Numbered from the stretch's first letter, positions 50,376-60,351 are shown. The stretch: 64,000 bases of DNA from SZUA-35 sp965530755 (GCA_965530755.1 CBESNA010000004.1:77284-141283); one strand, 5' to 3'. The notes: generated by a model not told the origin, from the sequence alone. Made by a program: numbers and translations.

Positions 50376-51188
50376 ATGACCGACACCGTCGAGTACGAGA
50401 CCATGACCTACTCGGTCAGCGACCACATCGCGACCATTCGTTTCACCCGTCCCGAGGGCGCCAACGCTGTCAGCGTCCAGTTCGCGAAGGACCTCCGTGC
50501 CGCCACGTTGGCTGCGCACTACGACGACGATGTCCGCGTCCTGTTGGTGACCGCCGAGGGCAAGGTGTTCTGTGCCGGCGGCGATCTCGTCGAGTTCAAT
50601 GACGCCGGCGATGCCCTCCCGAGCGTCGCATCCGACATGCTCACCGACTTCCACGGGGCGATCTACCGGATGCATCGCATGACCAAGCCGACGGTTGCGT
50701 CAGTCGGCGGCGCGGCCGGGGGAGCTGGGCTCTCGCTCATGTGCGCCTTCGACCTGGTGGTGGCGGCCGAGAATGCCAAGTTCACCATGGCCTACACCAG
50801 GGCCGGGGTGACACCGGATGGAACGTCGACCTACTTCCTGGCCCGCCATGTCGGGTTGCGGCGGGCACTCGACCTGACCCTCACCAACCGCGTGTTGTCC
50901 GCCGACGAGGCGGAAGGGTGGGGACTGGTCAATCGAGTGGTCCCGAAGGGAGAGGCAGACGCCGCCGCATTGGCGCTCGCCACGGAACTGGCCGCCGGAT
51001 CGGCGTTCGCCGTCGGCAATGCGAAGCGACTGATCTACGAGGGCTTCGATTCGTCCTTGGAGGAGACGGGCGAGCGTGAGATGCACATGATCACTCGCTC
51101 GATGGGTCGGCCAGACGGCAAGGAAGGCATCGCTGCCTTCGTCGAGAAGCGTCCTGCGGAATTCAACACCGAAACCGGCAATGCCTGA
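50376..51188 (+). CDS. Enoyl-CoA hydratase/isomerase family protein
   Basis: 270 residues. GKVFCAGGDLVEFNDA and GGAAGGAGLSLMCAFDLVVAAE are the crotonase oxyanion parts, then FTMAYTRAGVTPDGTSTYFL in which the usual catalytic Glu is Asp. AGGAG stands 5-6 nt before the ATG. It is followed by an aminotransferase gene that begins 8 nt before its stop. The longer frame that starts in the MFS gene is rejected because this ribosome site and start are clear. Confidence 0.88.
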   Translation: MTDTVEYETMTYSVSDHIATIRFTRPEGANAVSVQFAKDLRAATLAAHYDDDVRVLLVTAEGKVFCAGGDLVEFNDAGDALPSVASDMLTDFHGAIYRMHRMTKPTVASVGGAAGGAGLSLMCAFDLVVAAENAKFTMAYTRAGVTPDGTSTYFLARHVGLRRALDLTLTNRVLSADEAEGWGLVNRVVPKGEADAAALALATELAAGSAFAVGNAKRLIYEGFDSSLEETGEREMHMITRSMGRPDGKEGIAAFVEKRPAEFNTETGNA

Positions 51189-52362
51189 GTTCTCCTCACT
51201 GGTCGATCGAGCGGGGGGCAAGGGCGCCGAGGGCTGGGCGGTCCACTTTGCCGCCCGTCAGGCTGAGGCTCGGGGCGAGGACGTCGTCGTCCTCAGCGTC
51301 GGCGATCCCGATTTCGGGACTCCCGCCGGCATCGTCGACCGAGCGATCAAAGCACTCGACGACGGTGACACCCACTATTCCGACATCCCAGGGCGTCCCC
51401 GCCTCCGCTCGGCCATCGCCGACTACGTCAGCCGACTCACCGGCGTGCACTACGGCGGATCGAACGCGATCGTGTGCGCTGGAACCCAGAACGCCCTGTT
51501 CAACACCTCGTTGTGCCTGCTCGAGACCGGCGACGAAGTCATCGTGGCTGACCCCGCGTATCTGACCTACGAGGCGACGCTGCGCCTTGGCGGTGCGACG
51601 CTCGTCCCCGCCCTCCTCGACGATCGGTTCCGGCTCGATCCCGAGGCGATCAGGAAGGCAGTCACGGCGCGGACCAAGGCGATCATGGTGAATTCTCCCG
51701 CCAATCCCACCGGTGTCGTTGCCACACCGGACGAGCTGTCGTCCATCGCCGCCATTGCGCTAGAGAACGACCTCTGGGTGATCTCGGACGAGGTCTACGC
51801 CGAGTTGGTCTTCGCCGACGAAACGAACCGTGAACATCACTCGATTGCTGCCTGCGCCGGCATGGCCGAACGCACTGTTGTGATCGGCGCAGTGTCGAAG
51901 TCCCACGCCATGACGGGTTGGCGGCTCGGCTGGGCGGTCGGCCCGCCCAGTCTGATCAAACACATGACGACGGTCGCCCTGGCGATGAACTACGGCTTGC
52001 CGCCGTTCATCCAGGAGGCAGCGGTCGCTGCCCTCGAAGACCACGCACCCGATGTCGACGACATGCGGGCGATCTATCAACGACGACGCGACCTCACTAC
52101 CTTCATGCTGGCTGACGCACCCGGACTCGAATTGCTCGTTCCCGAGGCGGGCATGTTCGTCCTGGCCGATGTCCGCGGCACCGGCCTGACGAGCGCCGAT
52201 TTCTCCCGGAAGCTGTTCGACGAGCAGCGCGTCTCGGTGCTCGACGCGGCCAACTTCGGTGGTCGCGCCGACGGCTGGGTCCGCATCTCGTTCACCATTG
52301 ACGATGTCCGCTTGGCCGAGGGCTGCAGACGCATCGTCGACTTCTGCCACACTCCCCGCTGA
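51181..52362 (+). CDS. Class I/II PLP-dependent aminotransferase
   Basis: 393 residues. GDPDFGTPAGIVDRAI, NSPANPTGVV, the PLP-binding SDEVYAEL, and Lys240 in GAVSKSHAMTGWRLGW. An aspartate/aromatic-type aminotransferase fold I. Amino acid specificity is not evident. It overlaps the enoyl-CoA hydratase stop by 8 nt and is followed 32 nt later by the MDR oxidoreductase, so the three form an operon. Confidence 0.9.
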   Translation: MPEFSSLVDRAGGKGAEGWAVHFAARQAEARGEDVVVLSVGDPDFGTPAGIVDRAIKALDDGDTHYSDIPGRPRLRSAIADYVSRLTGVHYGGSNAIVCAGTQNALFNTSLCLLETGDEVIVADPAYLTYEATLRLGGATLVPALLDDRFRLDPEAIRKAVTARTKAIMVNSPANPTGVVATPDELSSIAAIALENDLWVISDEVYAELVFADETNREHHSIAACAGMAERTVVIGAVSKSHAMTGWRLGWAVGPPSLIKHMTTVALAMNYGLPPFIQEAAVAALEDHAPDVDDMRAIYQRRRDLTTFMLADAPGLELLVPEAGMFVLADVRGTGLTSADFSRKLFDEQRVSVLDAANFGGRADGWVRISFTIDDVRLAEGCRRIVDFCHTPR

Positions 52363-52394
52363 AACTCCCGCTGATCCCCGAACTGGAAGCTCAC

Positions 52395-53525
52395 ATGACC
52401 ACACACATGCGCCAACTCCGCTCACTGGTGACCGACAGCGGCACGCTGCGCGTGTCGGTCGACGAGGTCGATCGACCCGTACCGGGCGACAACGAGGTCC
52501 TGGTCGAGGTTCGAGCAACCCCGATCAATCCTTCCGACCTGGGCCTGCTCCTTGGTGGGGCGAACCTCGACACGCTCCGTTCGGTCGGGTCGCCGGGGGT
52601 GCCAGCCATCGAGGCAGACATCCCGCCCGGCGTCATGGCCGGTCTCGGCGCACGCGTGGGCCAGTCGCTCCCGGTCGGCAACGAGAGCGCTGGTGTGGTC
52701 GTCGAGGCTGGTTCCTCGGCCGAGGCGCAGGCGCTCCTCGGCAGAACGGTCTCCGTCCTCGGAGGGGCCATGTATGCCGAGTACCGCTCCGTGCCGGTGG
52801 AGAGCGTTCTGGTGCTACCGGAGGGAACCGATCCTCGGGCCGGCGCCTCGATGTTCGTGAATCCGCTGACCGCGCTCGGCATGACCGAGACCATGCGACT
52901 CGAAGGTCACACCGCGCTGGTCCACACGGCGGCCGCCTCGAACCTCGGCCAGATGCTGAACAAGATCTGTATTGCCGATGGCATCGAACTGGTGAACATC
53001 GTGCGTCGCGAAAGCCAGGCCGAGCTCCTGCGATCGATCGGTGCCACCCACGTCGTCGACTCGTCCGCCGACTCGTTCATCGAGGACCTGGTCGCAGCGC
53101 TCACCATGACGGGGGCCACGATCGCGTTCGACGCCACTGGGGGTGGATCCCTCGCCGGGCAGATCCTGACCGGTATGGAGCGGGCCGCCGTGGCCAACGA
53201 CCCCGCCGCCTACTCCCGCTACGGCTCCACTACCCACAAGCAGGTGTACATCTACGGTGGGCTCGATCGCAGCCCAACGACGCTCGATCGCACCTTCGGC
53301 ATGGCATGGAGCATCGGCGGTTGGCTCCTCCCGTACTTCCTTGCTGCCGTCGGCCAAGAGGTCGGCGATCGCCTCCGGGCCCGCGTCGTGGAGGAGATGC
53401 ACACGACCTTCGCCAGCACCTACACCCGGGAGATCACGCTCGGTGAGGTGGTCGATCCGGAGATCGCGGCTGCCTATGCCAAACAGGCCACCGGCGAGAA
53501 GTTCCTGGTGACGCCCAACGCCTGA
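52395..53525 (+). CDS. Zinc-less MDR family oxidoreductase (quinone/enoyl reductase-like)
   Basis: 376 residues. N-terminal GroES-like domain (VLVEVRATPINPSDLGLLL) and a NAD(P)-binding half, with LVHTAAASNLGQML and FDATGGGSLAGQIL. The catalytic Zn ligands of alcohol dehydrogenase (Cys/His at the usual places) are not present. Related to zinc-binding dehydrogenase-like reductases of the quinone oxidoreductase group. Its ATG has GGAAG 5 nt upstream. Last gene of the operon. Confidence 0.85.
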   Translation: MTTHMRQLRSLVTDSGTLRVSVDEVDRPVPGDNEVLVEVRATPINPSDLGLLLGGANLDTLRSVGSPGVPAIEADIPPGVMAGLGARVGQSLPVGNESAGVVVEAGSSAEAQALLGRTVSVLGGAMYAEYRSVPVESVLVLPEGTDPRAGASMFVNPLTALGMTETMRLEGHTALVHTAAASNLGQMLNKICIADGIELVNIVRRESQAELLRSIGATHVVDSSADSFIEDLVAALTMTGATIAFDATGGGSLAGQILTGMERAAVANDPAAYSRYGSTTHKQVYIYGGLDRSPTTLDRTFGMAWSIGGWLLPYFLAAVGQEVGDRLRARVVEEMHTTFASTYTREITLGEVVDPEIAAAYAKQATGEKFLVTPNA

Positions 53526-53554
53526 ACGGTTGGGAAGAGCGATGTCGGTGAGCG

Positions 53555-53992
53555 TCAGCCCGTGATCGGCGTGAGTCCCGCTGCCGTGATGCCGGCGACG
53601 GCACACGCTTCGTCGTTGTCGGAGTTGTCGCCGGACACCCCGACGGCGCCGATGATCGTCTCGCCGTCGGCGATCAGCACCCCTCCCGGCACGGGAACCA
53701 CGGAGCCACCGAGTGCACCGACGACCCCCTGCACGAAGTGCGGCCGAACCTCGGCCGCCCCGTCGAGCAATCGACTCCCCATTCCGAGTGCGATAGCTCC
53801 GTATGCCTTCCCGTGGCCGACCTCGAAACGACCGAACGACGCTCCGTCCTGGCGCTCGAACGCCTTGAGTCGTCCACCGGCATCGAGCACGACCACGGCC
53901 AACGGAGCCATCTGGTCCTCGACACCTTTCGTCAGTGCCTGGGCGATGATGGTGCGAGCGGCATCGAGGGTGACGCTGACGTGACTCTTCAT
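53555..53992 (-). CDS. glcG: GlcG/HbpS-like protein
   Basis: 145 residues. The pattern VVLDAGGRLKAFERQDGA, GKAYGAIALGMGS and VPGGVLIADGETIIGAVGVSG is that of the HbpS/GlcG (DUF336) family, often found in glycolate operons; some members bind haem or cobalamin-like ligands. Its ATG is contained in the end of glcB (ATGA) and AAAGGA lies upstream. The last gene of the glc operon; accessory function not established. Confidence 0.85.
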   Translation of the reverse strand: MKSHVSVTLDAARTIIAQALTKGVEDQMAPLAVVVLDAGGRLKAFERQDGASFGRFEVGHGKAYGAIALGMGSRLLDGAAEVRPHFVQGVVGALGGSVVPVPGGVLIADGETIIGAVGVSGDNSDNDEACAVAGITAAGLTPITG

Positions 53993-56193
53993 GTGGTCGT
54001 TCCTTTTCCGGTCGTGGTGACCTGCTGACGCTTCTTCTCCTGCCGTCTGGCATGGAGGATCGGTTCGGTGTAACCCGATGGTTGTTCGACGCCGCTGAAG
54101 ACCAAGTCGCAGGCGGCCCGGAACGCCGGCCCGTCGAATGCCGGGCTCATCGGCTCGTAGGCGGGATCGTCTGCGTTCTGCCGATCGACGACCTGCGCCA
54201 TCTTCTCCATGGTCGTCCGAACGCGGTCGGCGTCGACGATGCCGTGATGGAGCCAATTGGCCATGTGCTGGCTCGAGATACGGCAGGTGGCCCGGTCCTC
54301 CATCAATCCGATGTCGTGGATGTCCGGCACCTTCGAGCAGCCGATGCCCTGGTCGACCCATCGAACGACGTAACCCAGGATGCCCTGGGCGTTGTTGTCG
54401 AGCTCTGCTTGGATCTCGGCATTGATCCACTTCGGGTCTGTTTCGACGGGGATGCGGAGCAGGTCATCGATCGTCGCTCGCGGCCCGCCTGTGAGCAGCT
54501 CGTCCTGCCTGGCCGCGACGTCGACACGGTGGTAATGCGTGGCATGCAGCGTGGCGGCCGTCGGCGATGGCACCCAAGCGCACGTGGCCCCCGCTCGGGG
54601 ATGTGCGATCTTCTCGTCCAGCATCGACGCCATCAGATCAGGGGCGGCCCACATGCCCTTGCCGATCTGCGCTCGTCCCTGCAGGCCGCAGCGGAGGCCC
54701 ACGTCGACGTTCCAGTCCTCGTAGGCCCGGATCCATCGCTGCGCCTTCATGTCCGACTTCCGGACCATCGGGCCGGCCTCCATCGAGGTGTGCATCTCAT
54801 CGCCGGTCCGGTCGAGAAACCCCGTGTTGATGAACACGATGCGTTGGCGGGCGGCGCGGATGCATTCGTGGAGGTTCAGCGTCGTCCGCCGCTCTTCGTC
54901 CATCACCCCGATCTTGATCGTGTTCCTTGTCAGGCCGAGAACGTCCTCGACGTCGGCGAAGACCTGATCGGCGAAGGCGACCTCATCGGGGCCGTGCATC
55001 TTCGGCTTCACGACGTAGATCGATCCGGTTCGTGAGTTTCTCGTCCCGTCGCTCTTGGTGAGGTCGTGCGTGGCTGCTAGGGCGGTCATCATGGCGTCGA
55101 CCAGCCCTTCCGGCGCTTCGTTGCCGGCGGCGTCCAGGATCGCCGGGGTTGTCATGAGATGACCTACGTTGCGCACCAGCATCGTGGCCCGTCCCGGCAG
55201 GGAGAACTCGTTTCCATCTGGGCCGACGAAGATTCGGTCTGTCGCCATCGACCGCGTGAATGTGGACCCGCCCTTGGTGACCTGAGCGGTGAGATCGCCG
55301 CGAAGGAGACCGAGCCAGTTGCGATAGGTGACGGTCTTGTCGGCGCCGTCGACAGCGGCGATGGAGTCCTCGCAGTCCATGATCGCTGTGACCGCCGATT
55401 CGAGCAGGACATCGGCCACACCGGCGGGATCGGTTGACCCGATGGGATGCGTGCTGTCAATCACGAGTTCGATGTGCAGGCCGTGGTTCCGCAGCAGGAT
55501 CGACGACGGTTGCGTGGCCGGTCCGATGCGACCGACGAACTGGCCGGCCTCGAGAAGTCCGACTGATGCGGCATCGCCGCAGGCCACAGCCAACGCGCCA
55601 TCGACGACCGTGTAGCCGGTTGCCACGGCGTGCGAGTGCCCGTGGGCGAGGGGGGTCACGTCGTCGAGGAAGCGACGGCCCCAGGCGATCACCCGAGTTC
55701 CGCGATCGGGATCGTAAGGACCGGCCGGCGGCTGGTCACCGAGGGCATCTGTGCCGTAGAGAGCGTCGTAGAGCGATCCCCAACGGGCGTTGGCGGCGTT
55801 GATGGCATAGCGGGCATTCATCACCGGAACAACGAGTTGGGGTCCCGCGATCGTGGCCAGCTCCGGGTCGACACCCTCGGTCTCGACTGCGAAGGGAGCA
55901 CCTTCGGGGAGGAGATAGCCCAGGTCCTCGAGAAACGACCGGTAGGCAGCCGGGTCGTGGTCCGGATTGTTGCGGTGCCAGTGGTCGATCGCAGCCTGCA
56001 TCTCGGCCCGGGTCTCGAGCATGCGTCGGTTCTCCGGTCCTCGTTCGTTGATCAAACGAGCCAGGCCCGACCACAACTCCGAGGGATCAATGCCGGTGCC
56101 CGGCAGCGCCTCGGTCTCGACGAACGCGTGCAGCTCGGCGTCGACCGACAGGCCTCCGACGTCGACGTAGTCCGATGGGTGATCGATGGTCAT
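53989..56193 (-). CDS. glcB: Malate synthase G
   Basis: 734 residues, the size of the G form (about 720-730). Segments: an N-terminal LARLINERGPENRRML, the barrel GRATMLVRNVGHLMT, KPKMHGPDEVAFADQVF, VFINTGFLDRTGDEMHTSMEAG (key metal and acidic residues) and a C-terminal QVVDRQNADDPAYEPM. Condenses glyoxylate with acetyl-CoA to malate. Its position downstream of glcF (4-nt overlap) fits consumption of the glyoxylate made by glycolate oxidase. Cytosolic. Confidence 0.95.
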   Translation of the reverse strand: MTIDHPSDYVDVGGLSVDAELHAFVETEALPGTGIDPSELWSGLARLINERGPENRRMLETRAEMQAAIDHWHRNNPDHDPAAYRSFLEDLGYLLPEGAPFAVETEGVDPELATIAGPQLVVPVMNARYAINAANARWGSLYDALYGTDALGDQPPAGPYDPDRGTRVIAWGRRFLDDVTPLAHGHSHAVATGYTVVDGALAVACGDAASVGLLEAGQFVGRIGPATQPSSILLRNHGLHIELVIDSTHPIGSTDPAGVADVLLESAVTAIMDCEDSIAAVDGADKTVTYRNWLGLLRGDLTAQVTKGGSTFTRSMATDRIFVGPDGNEFSLPGRATMLVRNVGHLMTTPAILDAAGNEAPEGLVDAMMTALAATHDLTKSDGTRNSRTGSIYVVKPKMHGPDEVAFADQVFADVEDVLGLTRNTIKIGVMDEERRTTLNLHECIRAARQRIVFINTGFLDRTGDEMHTSMEAGPMVRKSDMKAQRWIRAYEDWNVDVGLRCGLQGRAQIGKGMWAAPDLMASMLDEKIAHPRAGATCAWVPSPTAATLHATHYHRVDVAARQDELLTGGPRATIDDLLRIPVETDPKWINAEIQAELDNNAQGILGYVVRWVDQGIGCSKVPDIHDIGLMEDRATCRISSQHMANWLHHGIVDADRVRTTMEKMAQVVDRQNADDPAYEPMSPAFDGPAFRAACDLVFSGVEQPSGYTEPILHARRQEKKRQQVTTTGKGTTT

Positions 56194-57362
56194 TGGGCTC
56201 TCGGGAGGTCGAGCGGTGTGCCGTTGATCGCGGCGTCGATCAGCTGCATTGGATGGACGGTGAGGACACCGGCGCCGGCGAGATGGAGGGAACACCCTGG
56301 GTTGGCGCTGGCCACGACATCGGGGGCCGCCCGATCGATGGCGGCCACCTTCCGGTCGCGGATGTCGCCTGCCAACTCGGGATGCATGACCGAGAACGCG
56401 CCGCCTGCGCCACAGCAGAGCCCCTCGTCGTCGAGCTCGACGATGGTGCGAACAAACGGCGCCAGGATTGTCCGCGTGGCCTGGTGGACTTTCTGGACGT
56501 GGCGGAGATGGCAGGGATCCTGCACCGCCACAACGAGATCCAACGGCTCGACGGCCGGAAGCGCATCGAGGTGCTCGCTGAGGAACTCGGAGATGTCGAA
56601 CACTCGGGACCCGAAGGCGGCCGCCTCGTCGGTGTCGAGCAGATGGCCATAGTCCTTCATCGCTGCGCCGCACCCCGCCGAGTCGACCACGATGGGGCGA
56701 TCGTCGAGCGCCTCGATCATCGACGATGCCATCTCTCTGGCGTCACCCGCGAGCCCCGCATGAGTGTGCAGGGCACCACAGCACGGCGCCGCACGGCCGG
56801 TCGGCCGCACACCGAACCCCGCTGCTTCCAGGACGCGCTGGCCGGCGGCGTGGACGTTGCGCTGCCAGGCGTCCATGACGCATCCGGTGAAGAGGTACAC
56901 GTCGTCGCCGGACGCCACGAGCGGCTCCTGCCGGAACGGAATGTCCTTGGGGAGCCCGAGCCGCCCCGGCACGAGCGACAGCCGGTTGGCCACGGCGAGT
57001 GCAGACGAGCCAAGGGCCAGCAGTGAGGGCTTTGCGAGTGGAGCCATGGCCCACCGCTGCCAGCGTGGCGCGATCGCACCGTCATCGGCGAGGGTTTCGC
57101 GTGTTGCCTCCATCAGGTGCCCGAAGTTGACGCCGCTGGGGCACGCTGTCTCGCAGCCGCGACACTGCACGCATGTCTCGAACGAGTGCAGCACTTCGTC
57201 GGTGACCGGCGCATCGTGATCCTGCACCTCGCGCATCAGCTGGATGCGCCCACGTGGTGACATGGTCTCGTCACCGGTCACGCGATACGTGGGGCAATGA
57301 GGGAGGCAGAGCCCGCACTGCACGCAGGCGTTCAGCTCCTCGGCATCGATGCGCAGATCCAT
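56190..57362 (-). CDS. glcF: Glycolate oxidase iron-sulfur subunit GlcF
   Basis: 390 residues. Two 4Fe-4S clusters: ACVQCGLCLPHCPTY (about residues 12-26) and ETCVQCRGCETACPSG (about 62-77), then the Cys-rich CCG domains APCCGALH and GLCCGAGGAF. Carries electrons from the flavin subunits to the membrane quinone pool. Shares its start with the end of glcE (ATG at 57360-57362) and overlaps glcB by 4 nt. Co-transcribed with them. Confidence 0.93.
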   Translation of the reverse strand: MDLRIDAEELNACVQCGLCLPHCPTYRVTGDETMSPRGRIQLMREVQDHDAPVTDEVLHSFETCVQCRGCETACPSGVNFGHLMEATRETLADDGAIAPRWQRWAMAPLAKPSLLALGSSALAVANRLSLVPGRLGLPKDIPFRQEPLVASGDDVYLFTGCVMDAWQRNVHAAGQRVLEAAGFGVRPTGRAAPCCGALHTHAGLAGDAREMASSMIEALDDRPIVVDSAGCGAAMKDYGHLLDTDEAAAFGSRVFDISEFLSEHLDALPAVEPLDLVVAVQDPCHLRHVQKVHQATRTILAPFVRTIVELDDEGLCCGAGGAFSVMHPELAGDIRDRKVAAIDRAAPDVVASANPGCSLHLAGAGVLTVHPMQLIDAAINGTPLDLPRAQ

Positions 57363-58300
57363 CAGAGTCTCCGTCCTGGATTGCAGCGACCGGTCGGATC
57401 GAACGCCGCCTTCAATCGGCTCGAGATGAGATCGACCACGGGGTCGGGGGAGCGGACCGGGGCTGGATTCGATGCCCACGCCACGCCCACACCGATCGAC
57501 AACACGGCTGGCCCGGTGGCATGAGCGCCGAGGGTTCGCAGATCGGAGGGCCGCATCGACCATCGGTGGACGGGGAGTTCGGGCGGACCGTCGGTGTCGG
57601 TGAAGTGTCCGAGTGCCTCGAGGCGGCGTCGCTCGGCGGCAACGTCAGACGGGTGTCCCTCGATGAGGACCCACGTGGCCTTGCGATCGTGGAGCATCGC
57701 CGACGGTCGCAGGAGGACGTCAGGAATCGAGAACGGGTCCGCATCGTCGGATCGGAGCCACACGGACTCGGCCGGGATCGGATTGGTTCGCAGCACGAGC
57801 TCGGCGATGGCACCGAACGTCCCGAGTGATCCGGTGATGAGCTTGGGCAGGTTGAATCCGCTGACGTTCTTGACCACCGGTCCACCGGCGGTGACCAGTC
57901 GTCCTTCCGCCGAGACGTAGCGGACCTGGAGCACACTGTCCCTGACTCGACCACGGCCGAGGACTTCGAGATGGTTCTCACCAACGGCAACGGCTCCACC
58001 GACGGTGCCACCTCGCATCGGGAGAGCCGACCGTTGGCCTTGCTCGCCGAGGGCAGCCTCGAGATCGGCCACGAGGGTACCGGCCCGAACCTGCACCGTC
58101 ATCTCAGCCGCGAGATGATCGACCATCCCTACAGGGGCGCGCACGACCCGGGCCGCCTCGTCGGCGGCTCCGCCGTGTTCCCATCGGGTTCCCCCGCCCC
58201 GAACCGCGAACGGCCCCTCGGAGCCAATGACGGCGGCGAACTCGTGCAGGACGGGATCGAGGATCTGGAGTGCGGCGTCAACCACGGAGTTCAACCCCAA
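57362..58300 (-). CDS. glcE: Glycolate oxidase FAD-binding subunit GlcE
   Basis: 312 residues from TTG 58300. Short for a FAD-linked oxidase but normal for GlcE. AVRGGGTRWEHGG and MRGGTVGGAVAVGENHLEVLG match the FAD-binding (PCMH-like) domain, and GFNLPKLITGSLGTFGAI is the second flavin segment. Starts are ambiguous: TTG 58300, TTG 58294 (overlapping the glcD stop as TTGA) or GTG 58285. It works with GlcD and GlcF to oxidise glycolate to glyoxylate. Confidence 0.85.
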   Translation of the reverse strand: MGLNSVVDAALQILDPVLHEFAAVIGSEGPFAVRGGGTRWEHGGAADEAARVVRAPVGMVDHLAAEMTVQVRAGTLVADLEAALGEQGQRSALPMRGGTVGGAVAVGENHLEVLGRGRVRDSVLQVRYVSAEGRLVTAGGPVVKNVSGFNLPKLITGSLGTFGAIAELVLRTNPIPAESVWLRSDDADPFSIPDVLLRPSAMLHDRKATWVLIEGHPSDVAAERRRLEALGHFTDTDGPPELPVHRWSMRPSDLRTLGAHATGPAVLSIGVGVAWASNPAPVRSPDPVVDLISSRLKAAFDPTGRCNPGRRL

Positions 58301-59796
58301 ACATCGTCTGGGACCGACCGCAGGGCTTGGATGTCGGCACAGGAATGGCCCATGGGCAGCACCTTGCCGGGGTTGGCCCGACAGCTCGGATCGAACGATG
58401 TCCGCAAGCGGTTCTGATGATCGAGATCGTCGTCGCTGAAGAGTCGGTCCATGTACTTCTGCTTCTCGATGCCGATCCCGTGTTCGCCGGACAGGACGCC
58501 GCCTGCGTCGAGCGAGGCCTGCACGATGAGCTCGCCTGCCGCATGAACCCGTTCCAACTCGCCTTCGTTGCGACGGTCGAACAGGATCAGGGGGTGCAGG
58601 TTCCCGTCGCCCGCATGAAAGACGTTCATCACGATCAGGTCATGGGCATCGGCGATGCAGTAGATCTTCTCCAGGACCTCCGCCAGCTTGGCTCGTGGCA
58701 CCACGGTGTCGTGCAGGTAATAGTCCGGCCGGATCTGGGCGATGGCGCCGAACGCCGTCTTGCGTCCCTTCCACAGCAGCGCCCGCTCCTCCTCGCTCTG
58801 GGCGAGGCGAACATCAGTGGCGCCATGGCTCCGGCCGATCTCGCCGATCCGATGGGCGTCGGCGTCTGCGCCGTCGTCGAGCCCCTCGACCTCGGCCAGC
58901 AGCACCGCCGCGGCATCGAGTGGGTAACCGGCGTGGACGAAGTTCTCGACCGCAACCGTGATCTTCTGGTCCATGACCTCCATGGCGGCGGGAACGATCC
59001 CGGCGGCGATGACCCCGCTCACCGTGTTGGCCGCAGCGGCCACGGTGTCGAACGACAGCAGCAGTGTGCGAACGGCCGGGGGGTTCTTGGTGAGGCGGAC
59101 AGCGACCTTCGTTGCGATACCGAGCGTGCCTTCGCTGCCGACGAACGCACCACGGAGATCGAGTCCCGATTCATCCGGACCGATCTCGCCGACCAGCACG
59201 CGCTCGCCGGTGACGAGCACGACCTCGATGGCGGCAACATGGGCATCGGTGACCCCGTAGGCGAGACAATGCGGTCCACCAGCGTTGTTGGCGACGTTGC
59301 CGCCGATGGTGCAGACCTGCTGACTCGATGGGTCTGGGGCGAAATGGAACCCCATGGGGCGTACGTGCTTGCTGAGGTCGAGGTTGATGACTCCGGGCTC
59401 GACCCACGCGATTCTGTTGTCGATGTCCACCTCGAGAATCCGGTTCATCTTGGTCATCGCGACGACAACCGGGGCGCCGAGGGGAATTGCGCCTCCGGCG
59501 AGGCCGGTACCGGCGCCGCGAGGTACGACCGCACGCTCATGCCGGGTGGCGACCTCCATGACCGCCTGCACCTCTTCGGTCGACTCCGGGAACACGATCG
59601 GTCCGGCGACACCGCCGTCGAACACCGACGCGTCATGGCTCAGCAGTGCTCGCTCGGCACCGTCGTTCCGGACCCGATCACGCGAGAGCACGGCAACCAG
59701 GTCTGCGACGAGCGGATCCGACGGTCGGTAGGTCGACCCGGCGTAGCGCGTGGCGATCGGCGCCAACGTCTTGAGCCGCTCGATGAACGTTGCCAA
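58291..59796 (-). CDS. glcD: Glycolate oxidase catalytic subunit GlcD (FAD-linked)
   Basis: 501 residues from TTG 59796 (no better start). FAD domain VVPRGAGTGLAGGAIPLGAPVV, TIGGNVANNAGGPHCLAYG and GSEGTLGIATKVAVRL; C-terminal FAD-oxidase domain GDGNLHPLILFDRR and GGVLSGEHGIGIEKQKYM. D-lactate dehydrogenase-like family; the neighbours GlcE, GlcF and malate synthase make glycolate oxidase the best call. Follows the aconitase-X small subunit by 29 nt. Confidence 0.93.
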   Translation of the reverse strand: MATFIERLKTLAPIATRYAGSTYRPSDPLVADLVAVLSRDRVRNDGAERALLSHDASVFDGGVAGPIVFPESTEEVQAVMEVATRHERAVVPRGAGTGLAGGAIPLGAPVVVAMTKMNRILEVDIDNRIAWVEPGVINLDLSKHVRPMGFHFAPDPSSQQVCTIGGNVANNAGGPHCLAYGVTDAHVAAIEVVLVTGERVLVGEIGPDESGLDLRGAFVGSEGTLGIATKVAVRLTKNPPAVRTLLLSFDTVAAAANTVSGVIAAGIVPAAMEVMDQKITVAVENFVHAGYPLDAAAVLLAEVEGLDDGADADAHRIGEIGRSHGATDVRLAQSEEERALLWKGRKTAFGAIAQIRPDYYLHDTVVPRAKLAEVLEKIYCIADAHDLIVMNVFHAGDGNLHPLILFDRRNEGELERVHAAGELIVQASLDAGGVLSGEHGIGIEKQKYMDRLFSDDDLDHQNRLRTSFDPSCRANPGKVLPMGHSCADIQALRSVPDDVWG

Positions 59797-59825
59797 TGAG
59801 ATCCCCTGTCGACGGCCGGTCGACC

Positions 59826-60257
59826 TCAGGTATAGCCCGCGATCGTGCCCGCGATCGAGGCGAGGCTGGCTTGCTTCATTGCCTGGAAGGTCTGGTCGTC
59901 GACCACCACGATCGGCATGGCGATGCCATACAACTCATCGGCAACGATGGCCCCGAGCGCCACGATCTCATCTGGCTCGTGCAACACGATCGCCGCCGGT
60001 GCCGTGCCGATACGAATGGCCTCGGCAATGACGCTGCTGGCCGAGCTCGACCCACGCCCGGCCTGCATCACCACGACGTGTCCGGTGAGGACGGCTCCGA
60101 ACTGGGGGTGATGGCGGTCGATGATGGCCCCCGTGTGTGAGTCGAAACCGCCCCAGAAGCTCAGCGGTTCGGCCAGGACGAGGGTCGGTCCTTCTGCTTG
60201 TCCACCAACGAGCCAATGCATGCTCGCATCGAGCGTCACGCCGTCGAGTTCGATCAT
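59826..60257 (-). CDS. Aconitase-X small subunit (swivel domain, DUF126)
   Basis: 143 residues. SFWGGFDSHTGAIIDRHHPQ and QAGRGSSSASSVIAEAIR are the marks of the swivelling domain of aconitase X, which here is a separate protein. AcnX enzymes dehydrate such substrates as cis-3-hydroxyproline or mevalonate-5-phosphate. The large subunit is encoded 118 nt upstream, with an 83-bp palindromic repeat in between. ATG at 60255-60257; no obvious ribosome site in the repeat-flanked leader. Leads into the glc operon. Confidence 0.85.
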   Translation of the reverse strand: MIELDGVTLDASMHWLVGGQAEGPTLVLAEPLSFWGGFDSHTGAIIDRHHPQFGAVLTGHVVVMQAGRGSSSASSVIAEAIRIGTAPAAIVLHEPDEIVALGAIVADELYGIAMPIVVVDDQTFQAMKQASLASIAGTIAGYT

Positions 60258-60268
60258 GTCTCAACCCC

Positions 60269-60351
60269 AACCCGAGGCTGTGACCCCCGAGAATGGGGGC
60301 TGCAAACCTCGGGTTTGAGCCCCACAGAATCGGGGGTCACAGCCTCGGGTT
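60269..60351. repeat. 83-bp palindromic repeat, copy 1
   Basis: Outer arms of 22 bp are perfect (60269-60290 with 60330-60351), starting AACCCGAGGC and ending GCCTCGGGTT. Inside is a second stem, GGGGCTgCAAACC with GGTTTGAGCCCC, around a TCG loop. Lies between the two aconitase-X subunit genes. Aligns without gaps to copy 2 at 63861-63943, about 64 of 83 positions identical. Confidence 0.88.
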